A stretch of DNA of 64,000 nucleotides from Xiphophorus maculatus (GCF_002775205.1 NC_036453.1:29179213-29243212); one strand, 5' to 3'. Counted from the stretch's first letter, positions 37,401 to 59,265 are shown. A program made the numbers and translations. Notes: generated by a model from the letters alone, not told the origin.

Positions 37401-39600
37401 TCTTGGGTTTGTCCACTAGGTGGCAGGGTGCTTCTACTTAATGTGCTGCCTGAAAAAAGAATATGAATCATTTTAATATTTTAATTGTAAGTTCACGTAG
37501 CAAGTATTTATTTGTCCGAAATGGTAGGGGTAAAAGTATGCATTTGCTTAAAAATTTAAACAATATAGTGTCTCCAGCTGAGAACTGAAGTCCTTCTTTG
37601 TGAAAATAGGTACAAGAAAACTGAACATTTTAGGAACCAGAAAAATAAACAACTTGATAGGAATAAAAATGCTACTATATACTATGTGACCTTGAAAATG
37701 TAAACTTATTACATGGGTAGTACTTCAAAGATAAGGTGTGTATTGAAAGAAAAAAAAACAAGAAAAAAAGAAAGAATAGAAGAAAGGCAGGTATACTTCA
37801 AAGCAAAGGTGTGTATTGAAAGAAAGAAAAAGAAAGAAAGAAAAAAAATAGCAAGAAAAAAGAAAGAACAGAAGAAAGGTAGTATACCAAGAATGATACA
37901 AGTAAAGGTTTTAGTATTAAATTATAAGTGTAAACCTTGTACTTAGTCTAAGCCTTATCTATATACTTTTCAAGATAAGGCAAGAATACTTCACTATACT
38001 GCTCTGGCATATGTAAGGTTAAGTTTAGAAAAAGTAAACTTCAAGTACACTGCCTCATTTTTAGCATAAAATAATTATACTTATAGTGTATTAGAATAAA
38101 CTGTTTAGCTATTATCACACGGTTGTCCATCTAAACTTGGCAGGCTAAGAAAGAAGAGTAATAATCTGAGAAACAGCCAGTAATAGTCAGATAAACACTC
38201 TTTACACTAGCATTACCAGGGTTTTTGACCTCTCCCCTGACATACTGAAACAGGGTCAAAAGACCCTGAGTCCAAACTGACGACTCTGATGGCTCAAATT
38301 AGCATCCCTTCTTCAATTGTAAATGTGGCCATTGACCGTCAGGCCAGAAGGTAGGAGTGTGAATAGTCCATGTTGGGGGTGGGTGCGATCTATGATGGAG
38401 GCAGCTCTACAGTAGACTCTCCTGTAGGTAATGCTCTTCAGTTTAGTTTTGAAGCATACATGAAGTGTTTTTGGAGAGATGTGACCTTTTGCAGCTGATC
38501 CGTGATGTTGTGCTGCATTATCCAGGTCATTTTGCCAAATGTACATAGAGTTTGCAAAACATACAATCTGTTTCAAGAAATATGCAAAGGTTTTTCTAAA
38601 AGAAAAACATGTATGACTTTTACAGCAAGAGCTTTGATTTAATCAGTAAATATCAGTATCTAACTCTCAACTCAGGAAGCATCTATTTTTTACTGTTTCT
38701 TCTATAAAAGTTGCCTTCATCTGCTTTTGAAAGTAGATCTACCTATTTAATAGTGATCTTAGAGTAAGGTGTTTAAAAAGCTACATAAGACACAAAAGAC
38801 GTGCAGGAAATTGTAACACATTTTACCCCGTGGAAAGATCAAATGCTTTGTTTTAAGGGCTAATGCAGGTCTAATCGATGAGATGCTTGAGGCCCTTGTG
38901 TCAAGACAATTACAAAACGGATATTGATTCAATTTCAGCAAGACGTCTGCGCTGCCTTCAATTGTAGTGCAAAAAGTCTCCAAAAGATGTCGTACTTGTA
39001 CGCTTCATATCTTTATTATGTCTAGAGTGAATTATCAAGAAAGCATGGTCCAGCAGTCTTGAAAAAGCGGCATGTGGTTTAGCATCGCTAAAGCCATTCT
39101 ATTTAAAGATCGAAATTGAAGCATAGCTACACAAAAAATCTAATTGAATATAACATTTGAAAATAAAGTGAATAGATTTATTTATGCAATAAAAATGTCA
39201 TTAAAGCAACTGTTCAAGTATTTGAGCCTGATTAGATTTACTATAAAAAATATATTTTATGATGAGTGGCCCCTCCCTGTTCTCCTTTGGGTGATTAAAA
39301 ATGTTAATTAGGCCAGTGAACCTCATAAGTAAACAAGGTGAAATTTTTCTCTCTTTTGTCGCTTCATGGTCTGCTGAACTCAAGAAAACATCCAAAATAG
39401 ATAGGCTAAATTTAATTCAAGCTTAATATTGATTATAACTACCTTGAAAAACAAAAATCTTAGATTTTTATTATTATGAAAAAGGCAGATTCTTAACGCA
39501 CAGAGAGATGCATACAATAACTAAAATGCCAAATACATGTTAGCATAATTTTTTACAAACCCTATGAGCTCAAATGTTGATTCTGTAACAAGTTACTCAT
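37400..39600. other. Intergenic stretch between scaf4 and hunk
   Basis: No coding exon seen. AT-rich sequence includes the GAAA-rich tandem repeat at 37720-37886. The divergent genes scaf4 and hunk start about 2.9 kb apart, so regulatory elements for both may lie here, but no specific site stands out. Confidence 0.5.
37720..37886. repeat. GAAA-rich tandem duplication
   Basis: Two unequal copies begin TACTTCAAAG.(T/C)AAGG and GTGTGTATTGAAAGAAA, continue through AAGAAA-rich simple sequence, and end AGAAGAAAGG.AG(G)TATA(C). The second is longer through expansion of the GAAA tract. The Lys-rich frame across it is an artefact. Confidence 0.8.
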
Positions 39601-39639
39601 CAGGGTTACAAATCCATTCTTTGTTCCTGCACATGTACA

Positions 39640-40204
39640 ATGTGAACCCACACAGCGGAGCGGCGGGGCGGTGGTACCGGTAGACTTGTTGTTCCCCGTT
39701 GTCCGTACACTCGCTCCACCCACCCTGCGCTGATTGGATAGAAAAGTACCCCCGCTTCCATCACTGTGTTTCTTTTTTTCACCCGCACACTTGGTAGGGG
39801 AACGCCCATCTACAGGACCGGGAAAGTCACTTCAAACTGAAAAACACGCTGCACTGCACACAGACCATACAGGAGACGCTCGTGTGAGAGGAGATGCGCA
39901 CACAGCCTAAGCCTGGTTCTGATCCTCGACCTGAAGACACTCTCGCGTAGCTAATAAGACACGTGGCGTCAGTTTTCCATGACAGATATTGGCTTTTTAA
40001 AATGCTCCTTGTGTCATAATAATCTAAGCGGATTCAGTTATCTCGGAAACTGCTGAGCGCACTTGCTGGATGCGTTTGGGTGAACAGGTGGCGCAAGATC
40101 CAGCACTCCTAATTTGCCGGACGTTAAGCGTTTAATAGGATACCTGCTTTTAGGTGCGTGAGAGTCGAGTAGTTTTTTCTCCCTTCTCAGACAAGGCAAC
40201 AAAG
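39640..40204 (+). promoter_or_regulatory. hunk: hunk promoter and 5' UTR region
   Basis: A GC- and CpG-rich block (for example GGAGCGGCGGGGCGGTGG at about 39656-39673, containing a GGGCGG GC box) precedes the hunk start. There is no convincing TATA box. The frame stays open upstream of ATG 40205, but the only earlier candidate codon at 40154 is GTG. ATG 40205 in AAAGATGCCC is therefore taken as the start. The exact transcription start is unknown. Confidence 0.5.
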
Positions 40205-48969
<8,765 letters not shown>

Positions 48970-50390
48970 GGGATTCGAAAAAAAATGAAAGGAACATTTG
49001 GGCCCCTCTCAACAGTTTGTAAAAGTTGGAGAGGTCTTCCAGAGCGGCCTTTTGAACTGTGAACTGCCCTTTTATTCCAACTGAGCCACTTTTCACTTCA
49101 ATATGAAAACTAGACATGGGCCGGTATGAGATTCTCACTGTACAATAACCTTCAGTAGAGACACAGCATTCTAGTCAAGGTGTTAATTATACAGGCTGAC
49201 GGTTGCTTGTCAACTGCAGTTGTCAAACAGCAGTTGTGGAGCTAATAACAGGTAGCACACCCTTTTTATTTTTTATGTAACTCTGTGAGGGTTTTTATTG
49301 TAACAGCAAATTCTTCCAAACTACAGAATTTGTATCTTCTTGTAAGTAATGACATCTGTAGAGGCCTTCTTGTACTCAGCTGACCATCATTGTTCAGCAA
49401 CAGGTTGAGGAGGAGGGAAAGACCAGAAAATTTCAGTCACTCTGGCACTTTCTCCAACATCTAATTAAAAGGACTTCGAGCAATAGGAAAAAATATGATG
49501 GAAAAAGTTCAAACCTTGTTAGTTATTGAATCTAGTGACCGGCCCATGCCTAATTAAAATCTGAAAAAAAAACATGGAAGAAAAGGGTGAAAACTTACCA
49601 TTTTACCTCTTGAGTATTGTGTTATTACACAGCACGATACTCTTGTGTTATTACACAAACCTCATCTTGAGAATGTCAAGATGAGATTCGAAATGGATCC
49701 TCCTGTGTCCAAGACACACAGTGAACTTGGGACGTCTTGTAATACTGGCCTTGATGACTAATGCACACACTCACGCATACACACACACAGAAACAAAGCC
49801 CTGTAATATAGACAAAGTTTGAAGTACTTTGTTTTGTAATATTGCTTCATCTGGTTTGAGAGCAAGCAGACTGATTCACACCAGCTAACAGGACCCGACT
49901 CTTAACCCTAACCCTGACTTTACATGTGTAAATGTTGTTGTCTTTGTAGAAACTCTGTAATATAGCTACCGACTTCCAGCCAGCTCACACTGTAGCCTGA
50001 CTGCTGGGAGGGAAAAAAAGCTCACTGCACTATTACTGAATACCAAAACCTATAGGAAATAAATGTGCTGACTATCTTTTACCTCACTGCATTAATCGTG
50101 CATTTTTGCATACTGTAGTGACAGTCAGGTCTGACACACCTGTTTGTGTAGGATGTGTCTAAGTGCTGGCTTTAGATTTAACACAATAAAACTACATAGG
50201 GACCAACGGTAGAATCATAAGCTCACTTTTTTATAAACCCGTTACCCATCAGTGATAAATTACACTTCATAACTTTTTATACACAAGTATTAACTCATCA
50301 ACAGAGAAACTCATACTTTATGGATCATTTCACAGCTGAACATGTCAGTTTGTAGTCAGTAAAATAAAATAGAGCATCAGAAGCCTTATT
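48970..50390 (+). other. hunk: hunk 3' UTR (3' end approximate)
   Basis: Non-coding sequence downstream of the stop has canonical AATAAA signals at 50058-50063, 50185-50190 and 50363-50368, any of which could end the transcript. It contains a 10-bp-stem hairpin (49661-49685). The lack of open reading frames and the AT-rich composition suit a 3' UTR. It could also extend to about 50.95 kb. Confidence 0.55.
49661..49685 (+). repeat. Hairpin in hunk 3' UTR
   Basis: CTCATCTTGA and TCAAGATGAG pair perfectly around GAATG. It is preceded by two copies of TTGTGTTATTACACA (about 49619 and 49643). It would fold as a stable RNA stem-loop in the hunk transcript. Confidence 0.75.
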
Positions 50391-51124
50391 AAACTTAACC
50401 ACCTCACTGAAACACTGAGGGATTTAAAGTGGGAACAAGTGCTACTCATGTCACCTAACAACCACAGAAGAAGTAACTCACCTCCCTTTGTCTTAATGCT
50501 GTAGTTTGTGCAATAGTCTTAAGTGTTTAACTGCAATGATGAGTTTTTGCCAAGAGCTCTTTGAGCATGATGTGAACGTTGTTCTTTGTAAATAGCTGTC
50601 TTAAGTGCCCCTGTCCCCTTCACGTTAATAGTTCAATATAGGAAGAATTTAAAAAAAATGTTTATGGAAATAACCTTTTTACAAAAAAAAAACAAAAAGA
50701 TAAGGCTTCCACAGGCACAAGGGAATTTTTTGCCTCGCTATTAAATACTGAAAAGTTGCATGAATTGAACTGTAATGTCACCATTTGAATTTATGTCTTT
50801 GTAACTGCTTTTTCTTTTTGAAATTGAGATTGATACAGACATGCGGGGGGGTCTTTTGTAAGATTTTTTTAATGGATTGGTTTGAGTGTCAAGAGATTTC
50901 TATGCTGTATAAAGTATTTTAAATATCTATACTGAACGCTTCGTGTCTGTCTGGTCTTTTGAATTCCACCAGTGAACTGTGTGGTGTGTCTGAGGTAAAA
51001 ATGTCTGGCCTGAAGTTATGAAAATTACATTCTTTCAATTCAAAACCAAAAGAAAAGAAATGTATGTTTACGTAACACAGTTCAACAGCTTTGAGAATTG
51101 GATCACAAATTACTCACTGCACGC

Positions 51125-51345
51125 AAAAGTATTCAAACTTAGTGAACTTTTTCACATTCTGTCACATTACATTTACTTCAGTATTTTATTGGATTTAAGG
51201 ATTATTTAAGGACTAAAAAGGCAACAGTATGATACTGCCACCACCATGCGTCACAGCATTTTGTGAATAGGCCAAGATGTTGGAAATTGTTGTATAAAAA
51301 AATCAAGCAAGACCCTGTAAGTTTGTGATTTCTTTTCCTTCTTTT
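51125..51345 (+). mobile_element. Tc1-like repeat fragment
   Basis: It begins CAAAAGTATTCAAACTTAG, followed by GAACTTTTTCACATTCTGTC, the 5' end of a common teleost Tc1-like repeat. It jumps to GATACTGCCACCACCATGCG, which matches the internal transposase part (the reverse complement encodes HGGGS). The intervening sequence is lost, so this is an internally deleted relic. Confidence 0.65.
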
Positions 51346-51562
51346 AGGAGAAGTTAATGAGGCCTTGCTTCTCTGCTATGGAAGGAGCCATATTTCTTTC
51401 CCAACACATTGTTCCATTTGTCTAACATGTCATGCACATTTCCCACGAGACAACTCAATAATGGGCAAAAAAAAGAAAGGGGGAAAACACTGGAGCAACA
51501 GCTGAAAAACCTTTACAAATGATACCCTCACATACCATGACCCCCTCCCTTTTCAACGACAC

Positions 51563-51587
51563 CAATACACACACACACACACACACT
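51563..51587. repeat. (AC)n microsatellite
   Basis: About 12 AC units in non-coding DNA. Confidence 0.9.
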
Positions 51588-51589
51588 AC

Positions 51590-52710
51590 AGACGCTAATC
51601 TACTCAGCTGTGGCCACCTCTCCCTCCCCCTTCCTAATAAACATCTCTGGGTGACACTACCATGTCGAGACAAAGAGGAGGATTGGGGGCGGGGGGACTC
51701 CAGCACTCTGAGACAAACACATTCACAGGACGACACAAACAGGGATGTCTGATTAAATCTGCGTGGCTAAGCTGATAGAAGTGGAGGGACAAGAGTGGCC
51801 CTAAAATGCATTAAAGCCAGAGCCCTTTGTTTATCACAGACAGGCGGACTGTTGATCAAAATCCCCCAGAGGTCTGGTGTCACAAACAGCCTGTGGGCAT
51901 GAATACGCCAGCTTAAGAAGGATAACACAGGACATGGACAGAGAACCTGAAGTTCGGTGATGGTCTCGTCACACCTGTGTGGAATCATCTGATAACAAAG
52001 AACATAGTTAGTTTTTGATTTTTTGTGGATTAAATAAAAGTTTATAATAACAGCTTTATTTTCCACCAACATGCTTTCAAATAAAAAGTGTTTGCTGTAG
52101 ACAACAACACTCCCCTGTCAGTTTCAGACAACATCTTCATGGGATACTTTGGTTTTGTTCTGGAGTTCATGCACACATTTTACACTAAAATACATTTCTC
52201 TCCAGGACAAATAATTCTGAATTTTTCTGAATGAAATAATGGCTGGACATTACTAAGCTGTGTATATTTGCATTAAATGTCTAAAAACTGGCACTCGAGG
52301 GTGAATCCGACACGTGAAGGTCCACAATTATTTTCTTGATATCAAGTGACGCAAGAGAGCAATACATTTGAGGTGTACTAAACACCATACAAGGTTATGA
52401 TATTATCATTACTTTTTAGAAAGAAAGATAATCATACTTATTTAAGCCTCTGAATAGCAAGACATTACTCTGGCATTTAGGAAAAAGCTATGTTGGAGAT
52501 CCCAAGTGACCAAAAATAGGAAACATTTAATGTTATTAAGACAGTTGGAAAAGGAAAGGTTATTAATCTCTTTTCAACTTTTTATATCTAGAAAAATACA
52601 TTATAAACATGTCATCAAAAACAGTATCAGTCCACTGCCTGTAATACATTCCAATTAATTCAAATATAAAATCTTTTACACAGCACAAAGCTGAAAAAAA
52701 ATCTGGTGTT
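51590..52710. other. Intergenic stretch, nothing recognised
   Basis: No exon, RNA gene or clear transposon found. Mixed sequence to about 51960, then AT-rich. Confidence 0.45.
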
Positions 52711-52712
52711 AT

Positions 52713-53097
52713 TAGGTCTGTCATGATAACAGTTCTTGTTGGATGATAAATTGCCTCTGTAATTATTGTAATAAACAATAATATTGTTGTTTTGAGACTA
52801 TTTTCAAGTTATATGTTGATTATGGCATAATAATGCAAGTTTGTCATCTCAAAGACCATTAAACTTTAATTTTGTACAGAACACTTTCCACTGGAAGCGG
52901 AAACATTTTAAATATCAAAAGTTAAACAGAGCAACAAAAAGCAATAAATAAACAGCTGAATTTGTAAATAAAATGAATTATGATGTCTCTAAAGAAATTT
53001 CTCCTTAAAAAAACATGCAACATCAGAATGAAAATTATTGAACTCATTTTCACTTAACATGTGATTAATTGATTAATTGCGTATTGCGGCAGGCTTG
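52713..53097. mobile_element. Dispersed repeat with terminal inverted repeats, MITE-like
   Basis: The left end AGGTCTGTCATGATAAC and the reverse complement of the right end (AGCCTGCCGCAATAC) are imperfect inverted repeats of roughly 15 bases. Inside are GATAAATTGCC.CTGTAATTATTG and ATGGCATAATAATGCAAG, words I recognise from an abundant fish repeat. No coding capacity. Family name and target duplication are not determined. Confidence 0.6.
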
Positions 53098-53099
53098 GG

Positions 53100-55915
53100 T
53101 GCTATAGCCCCAAGTGTAATTTATACCCCTGAAATCACTGGGAGTAAATTTAAAATGCCTCCTGGAGGATTGAGCTGCAGTGGTTGTAATGATTACCAGT
53201 CAGCTCAGTTTACTTTAATATCCATAAATCTATCTCATTGGTAATCAAAATCCCATTTTCACTCAGATCTTCAACAAGTTCCCTGGAGCTGTGTGAGGTT
53301 TTTGCTTCAAACACTCCACTATCATCCACGTCTCCAAGAACTGCACCCTCACAGGCTTAAATGACTACAGGCTTGTCACCGTATGACTATGGTTTTGAAA
53401 TTATTTGACCAACACCAGATATAGCTCAGATTCTTTACAATTTAAAGGATAAAATGTTTTTTACCTGACCATTTTATACAATTTCAAGAATATTTGCCTT
53501 GCTGCCAAATTGCTAAACATGTGTAGCAAGTAAAGGTGTTAAGAGCACTTTGTAAGGATACAAATACAAGTATTTTCCCTTAAAGTAAGTTTGCTGTGAA
53601 TTTTATGTACCAAGATGTTTGGAAATGTTTTCTACTTAAGCTCTCATTTGATAGTTAGACTGAATTAATTACTTATAATCTTAAGTAATGAGTTTGTTTA
53701 GTCCTACTAACATTCATTTCTAAAGGGCACTTTCACCACCACTCCTGTAGTACTAGGTGATCGCTTTCTGTTGTCTGCTTTATAGTGGTAGAGGTAAAAA
53801 AAAAATAAAAATAAAAACTAAATAGCCCCATATCATTGACATACTTAAAAAAATTATAGTTATAATTACCCATTCATATAAATAGAGAACAGTGGTGATA
53901 AGACGACTCTGTGGTGCACATAATAAACTCAGTACTACCATCATTAACCTTTTGAGGACATTCAGTGATAAATGTTATTGGACTTCTTTTAATGTCTCTA
54001 AAACTTATATTTTATTACAGCTAAATACACATGAAAAAATCTATAAAGAGTTCTCTAGCATATGAAAAGTAGACTTTTGGACACCGAGCTCTTGTGCAAA
54101 ACATGTTTGAGGTTGTATCATGCATTCCTTTTTGGTGTTTTCATGCACATTAGAAAGTGGTGTCACATGTACAGCTAAAAACTGTTTGCACATGCTGCTG
54201 TTTTCATACAACAATAACAGAGAACATGTTTGATTATTTCAATAATTACAAAATAGTGAATAATGTTTGGACAGAAGAAGTTGCTAAAAGTTAGAACACT
54301 TTTCAACTCGTAAGAACATGCATATGTAAAATTATGTTGAATATTTTTTTTTATTTCTTTTGATCATAAAATGAGATAATTATCAACTTTTATTTTAAAT
54401 AACCAAAAGTGGCATGAATGGTTGTTAGGTGAATATCAAAATATATACATATTTTTAGAATTTTTTAATATTTCCTTAAGTGAAAACACAAAAATGAAGA
54501 AAAGATTAGAGATTATGTCTTCAACAGTGAGTTGCTAATCCAAGTACAGTCTCAGAAATCATTAATCCACATTGATAAGATAAAGAAAAAATAATTTTCC
54601 TTTATGCAAAGATTATTTTAGAAATAATCTGCCAAGAACAAGTCTTGTTGTAAGAGTAATCCAGCAGCAAACTAAGGAGAGTGAGCACTAAATTCGTAAT
54701 CTTTGAAATTACATTTTGACTTGTCAAAGATGTGAAAAAGACAGGTACACATAAAAAAAATTCCTGAAAAAAATCCCTATTAGAAAAAGAAATGACATTT
54801 TATTTTACCTTTAGACTTTGAACACATTAATGTGAGGCATCTTCTGCCAGAAAAGGACAGTAATGACAGTGCCATTCACAAAGCTAAACAACACAGCCAC
54901 ATAACGGGATGTTGTTCCTTTTTAACGTGTGTGTAAACTGTCCACTACTGTCCAGCAGGACTTTATTCTCTCAATCTGTTCAGGCTTAGATCCTGATGAC
55001 ACTAATCCTGTTTTCTGCCTCCTCCCTCGTCACACATCCACGCGCACACCGGGGTGTCACTGGCAATGGGACGAGCCTTTGTGTCTGAGAAAAACATTAG
55101 ATTAACCTGCTCCACGGCGACAGCAGCAGAGGATGCTCTCAGGCGGAGAAAACATGACCACACTGGGTCTTTATAAGAGGGGCTGTGCTGTGTTCTTGCA
55201 TGCAGGTTTAGGTTGAAGAGGAGAGAGTGAATGCATGGCGGGTTACCTGGCAGACACGACTACACACAAAGATGTGGGAGGAAATAAACAAGCAGATGTT
55301 TTCTAATGAAGCAGGGGGCTTTGAGCACTCAGAGGGGATTTGGGTTATTCTGTCAGACTGACTGATGAAGGTGATTAATGAAACAAGAAGGCTGATGCAC
55401 AAGCTTTACGGATTCATTGTTCAATAGACAGAACAAAACCAGGCTAAGTTTCTCAAAGGTTAAATATATAGCTACCCCTCTGATTAATTTGAGAAATCCA
55501 AGCACCATGTGAAGAACTCAACAGAGCTGTAACTAGTTGACTAATGACATCAGATCGTCTTAATCACTTCAGCTGCAAACACATGTTGAACAAGCAGCCG
55601 TGTTAAGGAAACACAAAGAGGATGAATCAAGTCAAAGGTTTAGCCCGCTTCCCCAAAGACTTGACCTTTTACCTGAATTTTACTTTAAAATATGTTAAAG
55701 TTTCCTGTACATTGGTTTGATAAAAAAAAAACCCATACTTTTCTAGGGTTCTCTGTCCTTTTAACACAATTCTTTAAAGTGTGAAGAAATTGCTTAATAG
55801 TTTTAGGCTTGTATTTTAAATAAAAATATAATAACAGCTAAGTCCAATATTAAGTATTCTTTAAATGTTCTTTCTGGAAGCAATAATAGTATTTTCAGTT
55901 GCCGAGCAAAACTCC
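53100..55915. other. Intergenic stretch, nothing recognised
   Basis: Mostly AT-rich DNA. A mixed-composition block at about 54840-55220 (with GCGCACACCGGGG) and one at 53100-53240 stand out by composition and might be regulatory, but no motif decides it. Confidence 0.45.
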
Positions 55916-55919
55916 TGAC

Positions 55920-56095
55920 TTTTTTTTTTTTTTTTAGAATTCAACTTTATTGTCATTGCACTGTCACAAGTACAAGCAACGAGATGTAGTTTGCATCTAT
56001 CCAGAAGTGCTCTACGAGATATAAATATTTATTTACAGATGTACAAGACTATGTATGTATGGACTATAAGGGGTTATAGCAAAGAGATATAGATA
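55920..56095 (-). mobile_element. Retroposon 3' end with poly(A) tail
   Basis: On the minus strand the sequence ends GTGCAATGACAATAAAGTTG followed by AATTCTA and a run of about 16 A (55920-55935). That is a retroposed 3' end with its own AATAAA and poly(A). This end is a familiar fish non-LTR repeat. The 5' part is truncated, and it abuts a Tc1-like relic. Confidence 0.72.
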
Positions 56096-56098
56096 TTG

Positions 56099-56270
56099 TG
56101 GCTCTGATTGAAAATCTGTGGAGGGAGCAGAACATTAGGGTGATGGCAAGGAAGCCTTCCAGATTCACAGATTTGAAGTTGATCTTAAAAGTGAAACCAT
56201 CAAAATGCCAAAGCAAACCCACAAAAAGCTGTTCAACAACTGGAAGCTGGTCTTGTTGCCTATAATATGA
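56099..56270 (+). mobile_element. Tc1-like transposase relic
   Basis: The plus strand reads ALIENLWREQNIRVMARKPS followed by RFTDLKLILKV. This matches the IENLWRELK-type segment containing the last catalytic acidic residue (E of the DDE triad) in Tc1 transposases. The frame breaks afterwards. Only about 170 bp remain. Confidence 0.78.
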
Positions 56271-56489
56271 ATGTTTTTCTTGAATACAAAGGGTAAAAAT
56301 CACTTTAGATATACAAACTTTTAGTAAAATGTAATTAAAATGGTTTCCCTCGAAACTTGACACTTCATATTAAAATATCTTTGTTTTATTTTTAGATAAT
56401 GTATTGGTTAAATTAAGACATGTTTTAAACTAGATCTAAAATTAGGGGAAGGGAAGGAATGAAAGAAAAACAGATGGAAGTAAATATGG

Positions 56490-56575
56490 AGAGACAGATA
56501 GGTGGATGGATGAATAGCTAAATAGATGGGAGGATTGACAAACAAATAGGTGGATAGATGGACAGATATTAGTAA
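56490..56575. repeat. Degenerate (GATA/GATG)n tetranucleotide repeat
   Basis: Interrupted GATGGATG, GATA and AGATGGA units. Simple sequence without a gene. Confidence 0.7.
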
Positions 56576-57214
56576 AATGAACAAAAATGGGAAAAGACAT
56601 AAGAGGAACGGAGAAAACAGGTTTTCCTAGATTTTACTCAACCCCTTTTCATCACGCTAATTTTTTGTTCATGCCACAAAATCTATTTACAATTGTTTGC
56701 AACTTATCCATCAAAAAATTAAAAAGATTCTATACATTTCAAAACAGTATAAAAAATCTGACTAGAAGAAACTGATAAGTGTTCACAATTTTCTTGTAAA
56801 ACCAGTGTGTATCTGACTTCATTGGCAGGATTGGTATGGTTTACACTGGCTGTGGCAAACCAACAGTTAACTCAGGAACAGGTCATAAATCAAACTGAGC
56901 CTGGTGAGCCACAGCACTTTGTCAGAGGTAAATTTAAATATATAACTGTCAACCTGGGAGATAAAAATGGGCATTTTTAATATTATAAACAATGCTGACA
57001 AACCCCAAACATAAACCCCTCAACTACTCTCCACCAGAGCACAAAACACCTTTAGATTTAGATTTCTTTTGCTGATAAACGTTTTTCTCCACAGCCTGCA
57101 ATAATTTTAAAATATGTATGAAAATCCAGCATATCCTAACTTGGCAACACACAGGTGGCACTCCTTGATATGTTTTTCCCCTCAAAAACAAGATCTGAAA
57201 TTCAATCAAAGAGC

Positions 57215-58400
57215 AGCAGAGAGCCAATAGGATCTCAGTGTCTGTGGCAGCAGCAGCACCAGTCTGGGTTGGCCATTGGTCGGCTGTTTCACACAGAAAG
57301 GGATGTAATTGGTTGCCAGTGCACCAAGGCTTCATTGCCTCCATGGCAACATTGCTTCCTTATTGCTTAGGGAAGGTGAAAAGGAGGGAAAGAGGGGAGG
57401 CGACTTTCACTCAGACGGTACCTCTGCATTATTCATCCTTTGTCCCCGTGTGCTGGTAGAGTGTGTGTGATTGCACTGACTGACTGATGTGTGTGTTTCC
57501 ATCTTGGTTTGGGTGGCAGTGATTGGTTGAGACGTCAGGGGGTGAATAAGGTGAAGCCAGTGCAATAATTGCACCCAACTGTGCAATGCATCCAGCAACA
57601 CCATGTCTATATATATAACACCTAAATGAGCTCTGAGGCCATTTAGGGAGCCATTCACTGAGATGCTGACTAACTTTAAAAAGCAGCTTTTGGTGTTTTG
57701 AGACTTACTTTCTGAATTTAAAAAATGGGACATATGCAACATTTTTTTATTTACTTGTTTGCTATTTTAAAGGGGGGGTGCAGCACACATCTGGACTGCC
57801 GACTAGATTCCGACTGGCAGGAGCGCAGTCAGCGAACGCACACCTGGGCTCATCTTTACACCATCACCAGAAACAACAAAAACAACCACCACGCGGTTTG
57901 TTTGTTGTTGTTTTGATTCCTGCAACCCCCCTTGACACCCCACAACAGTTGAGGGTGGGGAGAACTGGAGGGAGGGGAGGAAGAAAGAGACATGGGTGGA
58001 GTCAAAGCAGGAGAAAAACATCACACAAGGATTAGTGTTAGGTGGGTTAGAGGAGGGTGGGGGTCATTCAGGACTCCTCCCTCTTCATATGTGTTTTGTG
58101 CATGAACAGGGAGAAAAAAAGGGAGGGGGAGCAGCAACGCCTATTGACAGGCGTGTTGGCCGGCGAGCTGGCTGGCTGCTCCTCCGGCAGCGGATGCGGT
58201 GACGAGATGGCAACAGACACCCAGCGTAGCACGTGCTCTCAGTTGCCATCGCAACCTGCCCTTGGATACAGCATGCTGGTTGGCCGTTTCTAGCTGTTGT
58301 TGTTGTTGTGCGAGGCTGATGAAACCTCGTGGATGAGGGAGGGCGAAGCAGAGCCGCGTGGAGCCGCTTTCCTGCTCTGGGAGAAAGTGTTGCCATGCAT
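57215..58400. promoter_or_regulatory. CpG-richer block with RFX-like and CCAAT motifs
   Basis: CCAAT or its reverse occurs at about 57222, 57273 and 57309. RFX X-box half-sites GTTGCC or GGCAAC lie at 57312-57317, 57345-57350, 58208-58213 and 58389-58394. A near-complete X-box GTTGCCATCGCAAC lies at 58242-58255. The stretch 58140-58380 is GC- and CpG-rich compared with its AT-rich surroundings. No coding exon with splice sites could be defined. It may be an unannotated promoter or an enhancer. Confidence 0.35.
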
Positions 58401-58920
58401 ATTAGAGGTCAGCCAGTAAACAAACAGAGGCATTAATAAATTAATCATCCTAGCCACCAGCGACCCCTGAAGAAACTTGCCATTTAGCCCTTAAATCCAA
58501 GAGAAACAAAGCAGGATGAGCCCCCTGATTCTTTACAAATACTAGGGCAAAACAAGAGGAAGCAGTTGAAAAGATTATTTCAAGAAATCAAACTGGTTTG
58601 GTTTGTCACTTGTAGTTAGCAAAACTTTTATTACACAAGAACAGCTGCACAACCAAAGAAGCTTAAAAACAACAACGAGACAATGCAATAAATGAAAAAG
58701 GTGCTATACAAATTATTTTATTATGATCTCTTTCTGCTTTAATGACAAACAAAACATCCTCGGTAAATCTGCAAGCCTAAAACGCTACAAACTCGAGGAA
58801 CAGAACAAAGAGGAGACGAAGAGTGTGTGGCCTCAAGTGGTCAGATCAATACCGCATTGTGCTGAGTGTGCAGCCCGGCTGATAACATCCTGCACAAATA
58901 AACATTCTGCTCATGGCACA

Positions 58921-58926
58921 CATTTA
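58921..58926 (-). terminator. mis18a: Candidate mis18a polyadenylation signal
   Basis: AATAAA on the minus strand is 340 bases downstream of the mis18a stop. It is the nearest canonical hexamer in the right orientation. Confidence 0.45.
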
Positions 58927-59265
58927 TTCTGCACCGGACCCCCAGAGCAGACGCTGCAAGCCGCAAGGAGCCGAGGTGGCAAGATGATTGATTACAAGAG
59001 CAGGCAGTCTTTGTTTCACCGCTGGTTTTTAGGACAAAGCCCAGTAGATGGTGTGAGTATGTGTGTGCAGCTTTACGTTCATGTGAACAAGGTGTAACTG
59101 GGACAAAATGTTCTCCTGGAGACAAAAGAAAAAAAGTGGTTGATATTAAACTTCAGAGCTGGAGGCATTTGCGCATAAACAGGTGCACAAGTTGAGACAA
59201 TAAAATCTGTAATTTGCAACACCTGGAAATAAACAGCATCACAGACGACTTGACGCCCATCGTTG

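Noticed and set aside
40154-40204. N-terminal extension of hunk upstream of ATG 40205
   Set aside because: The upstream codon at 40154 is GTG, not ATG, and the extension resembles nothing in HUNK.
49904-49920. TTAACCCTAACCCTGAC, a telomere-like word
   Set aside because: Only about two units; too short to call an interstitial telomere.
58723-59097. 124-codon plus-strand frame near the mis18a 3' end
   Set aside because: No recognised domain; it lies antisense to the expected mis18a 3' UTR and has no convincing promoter.
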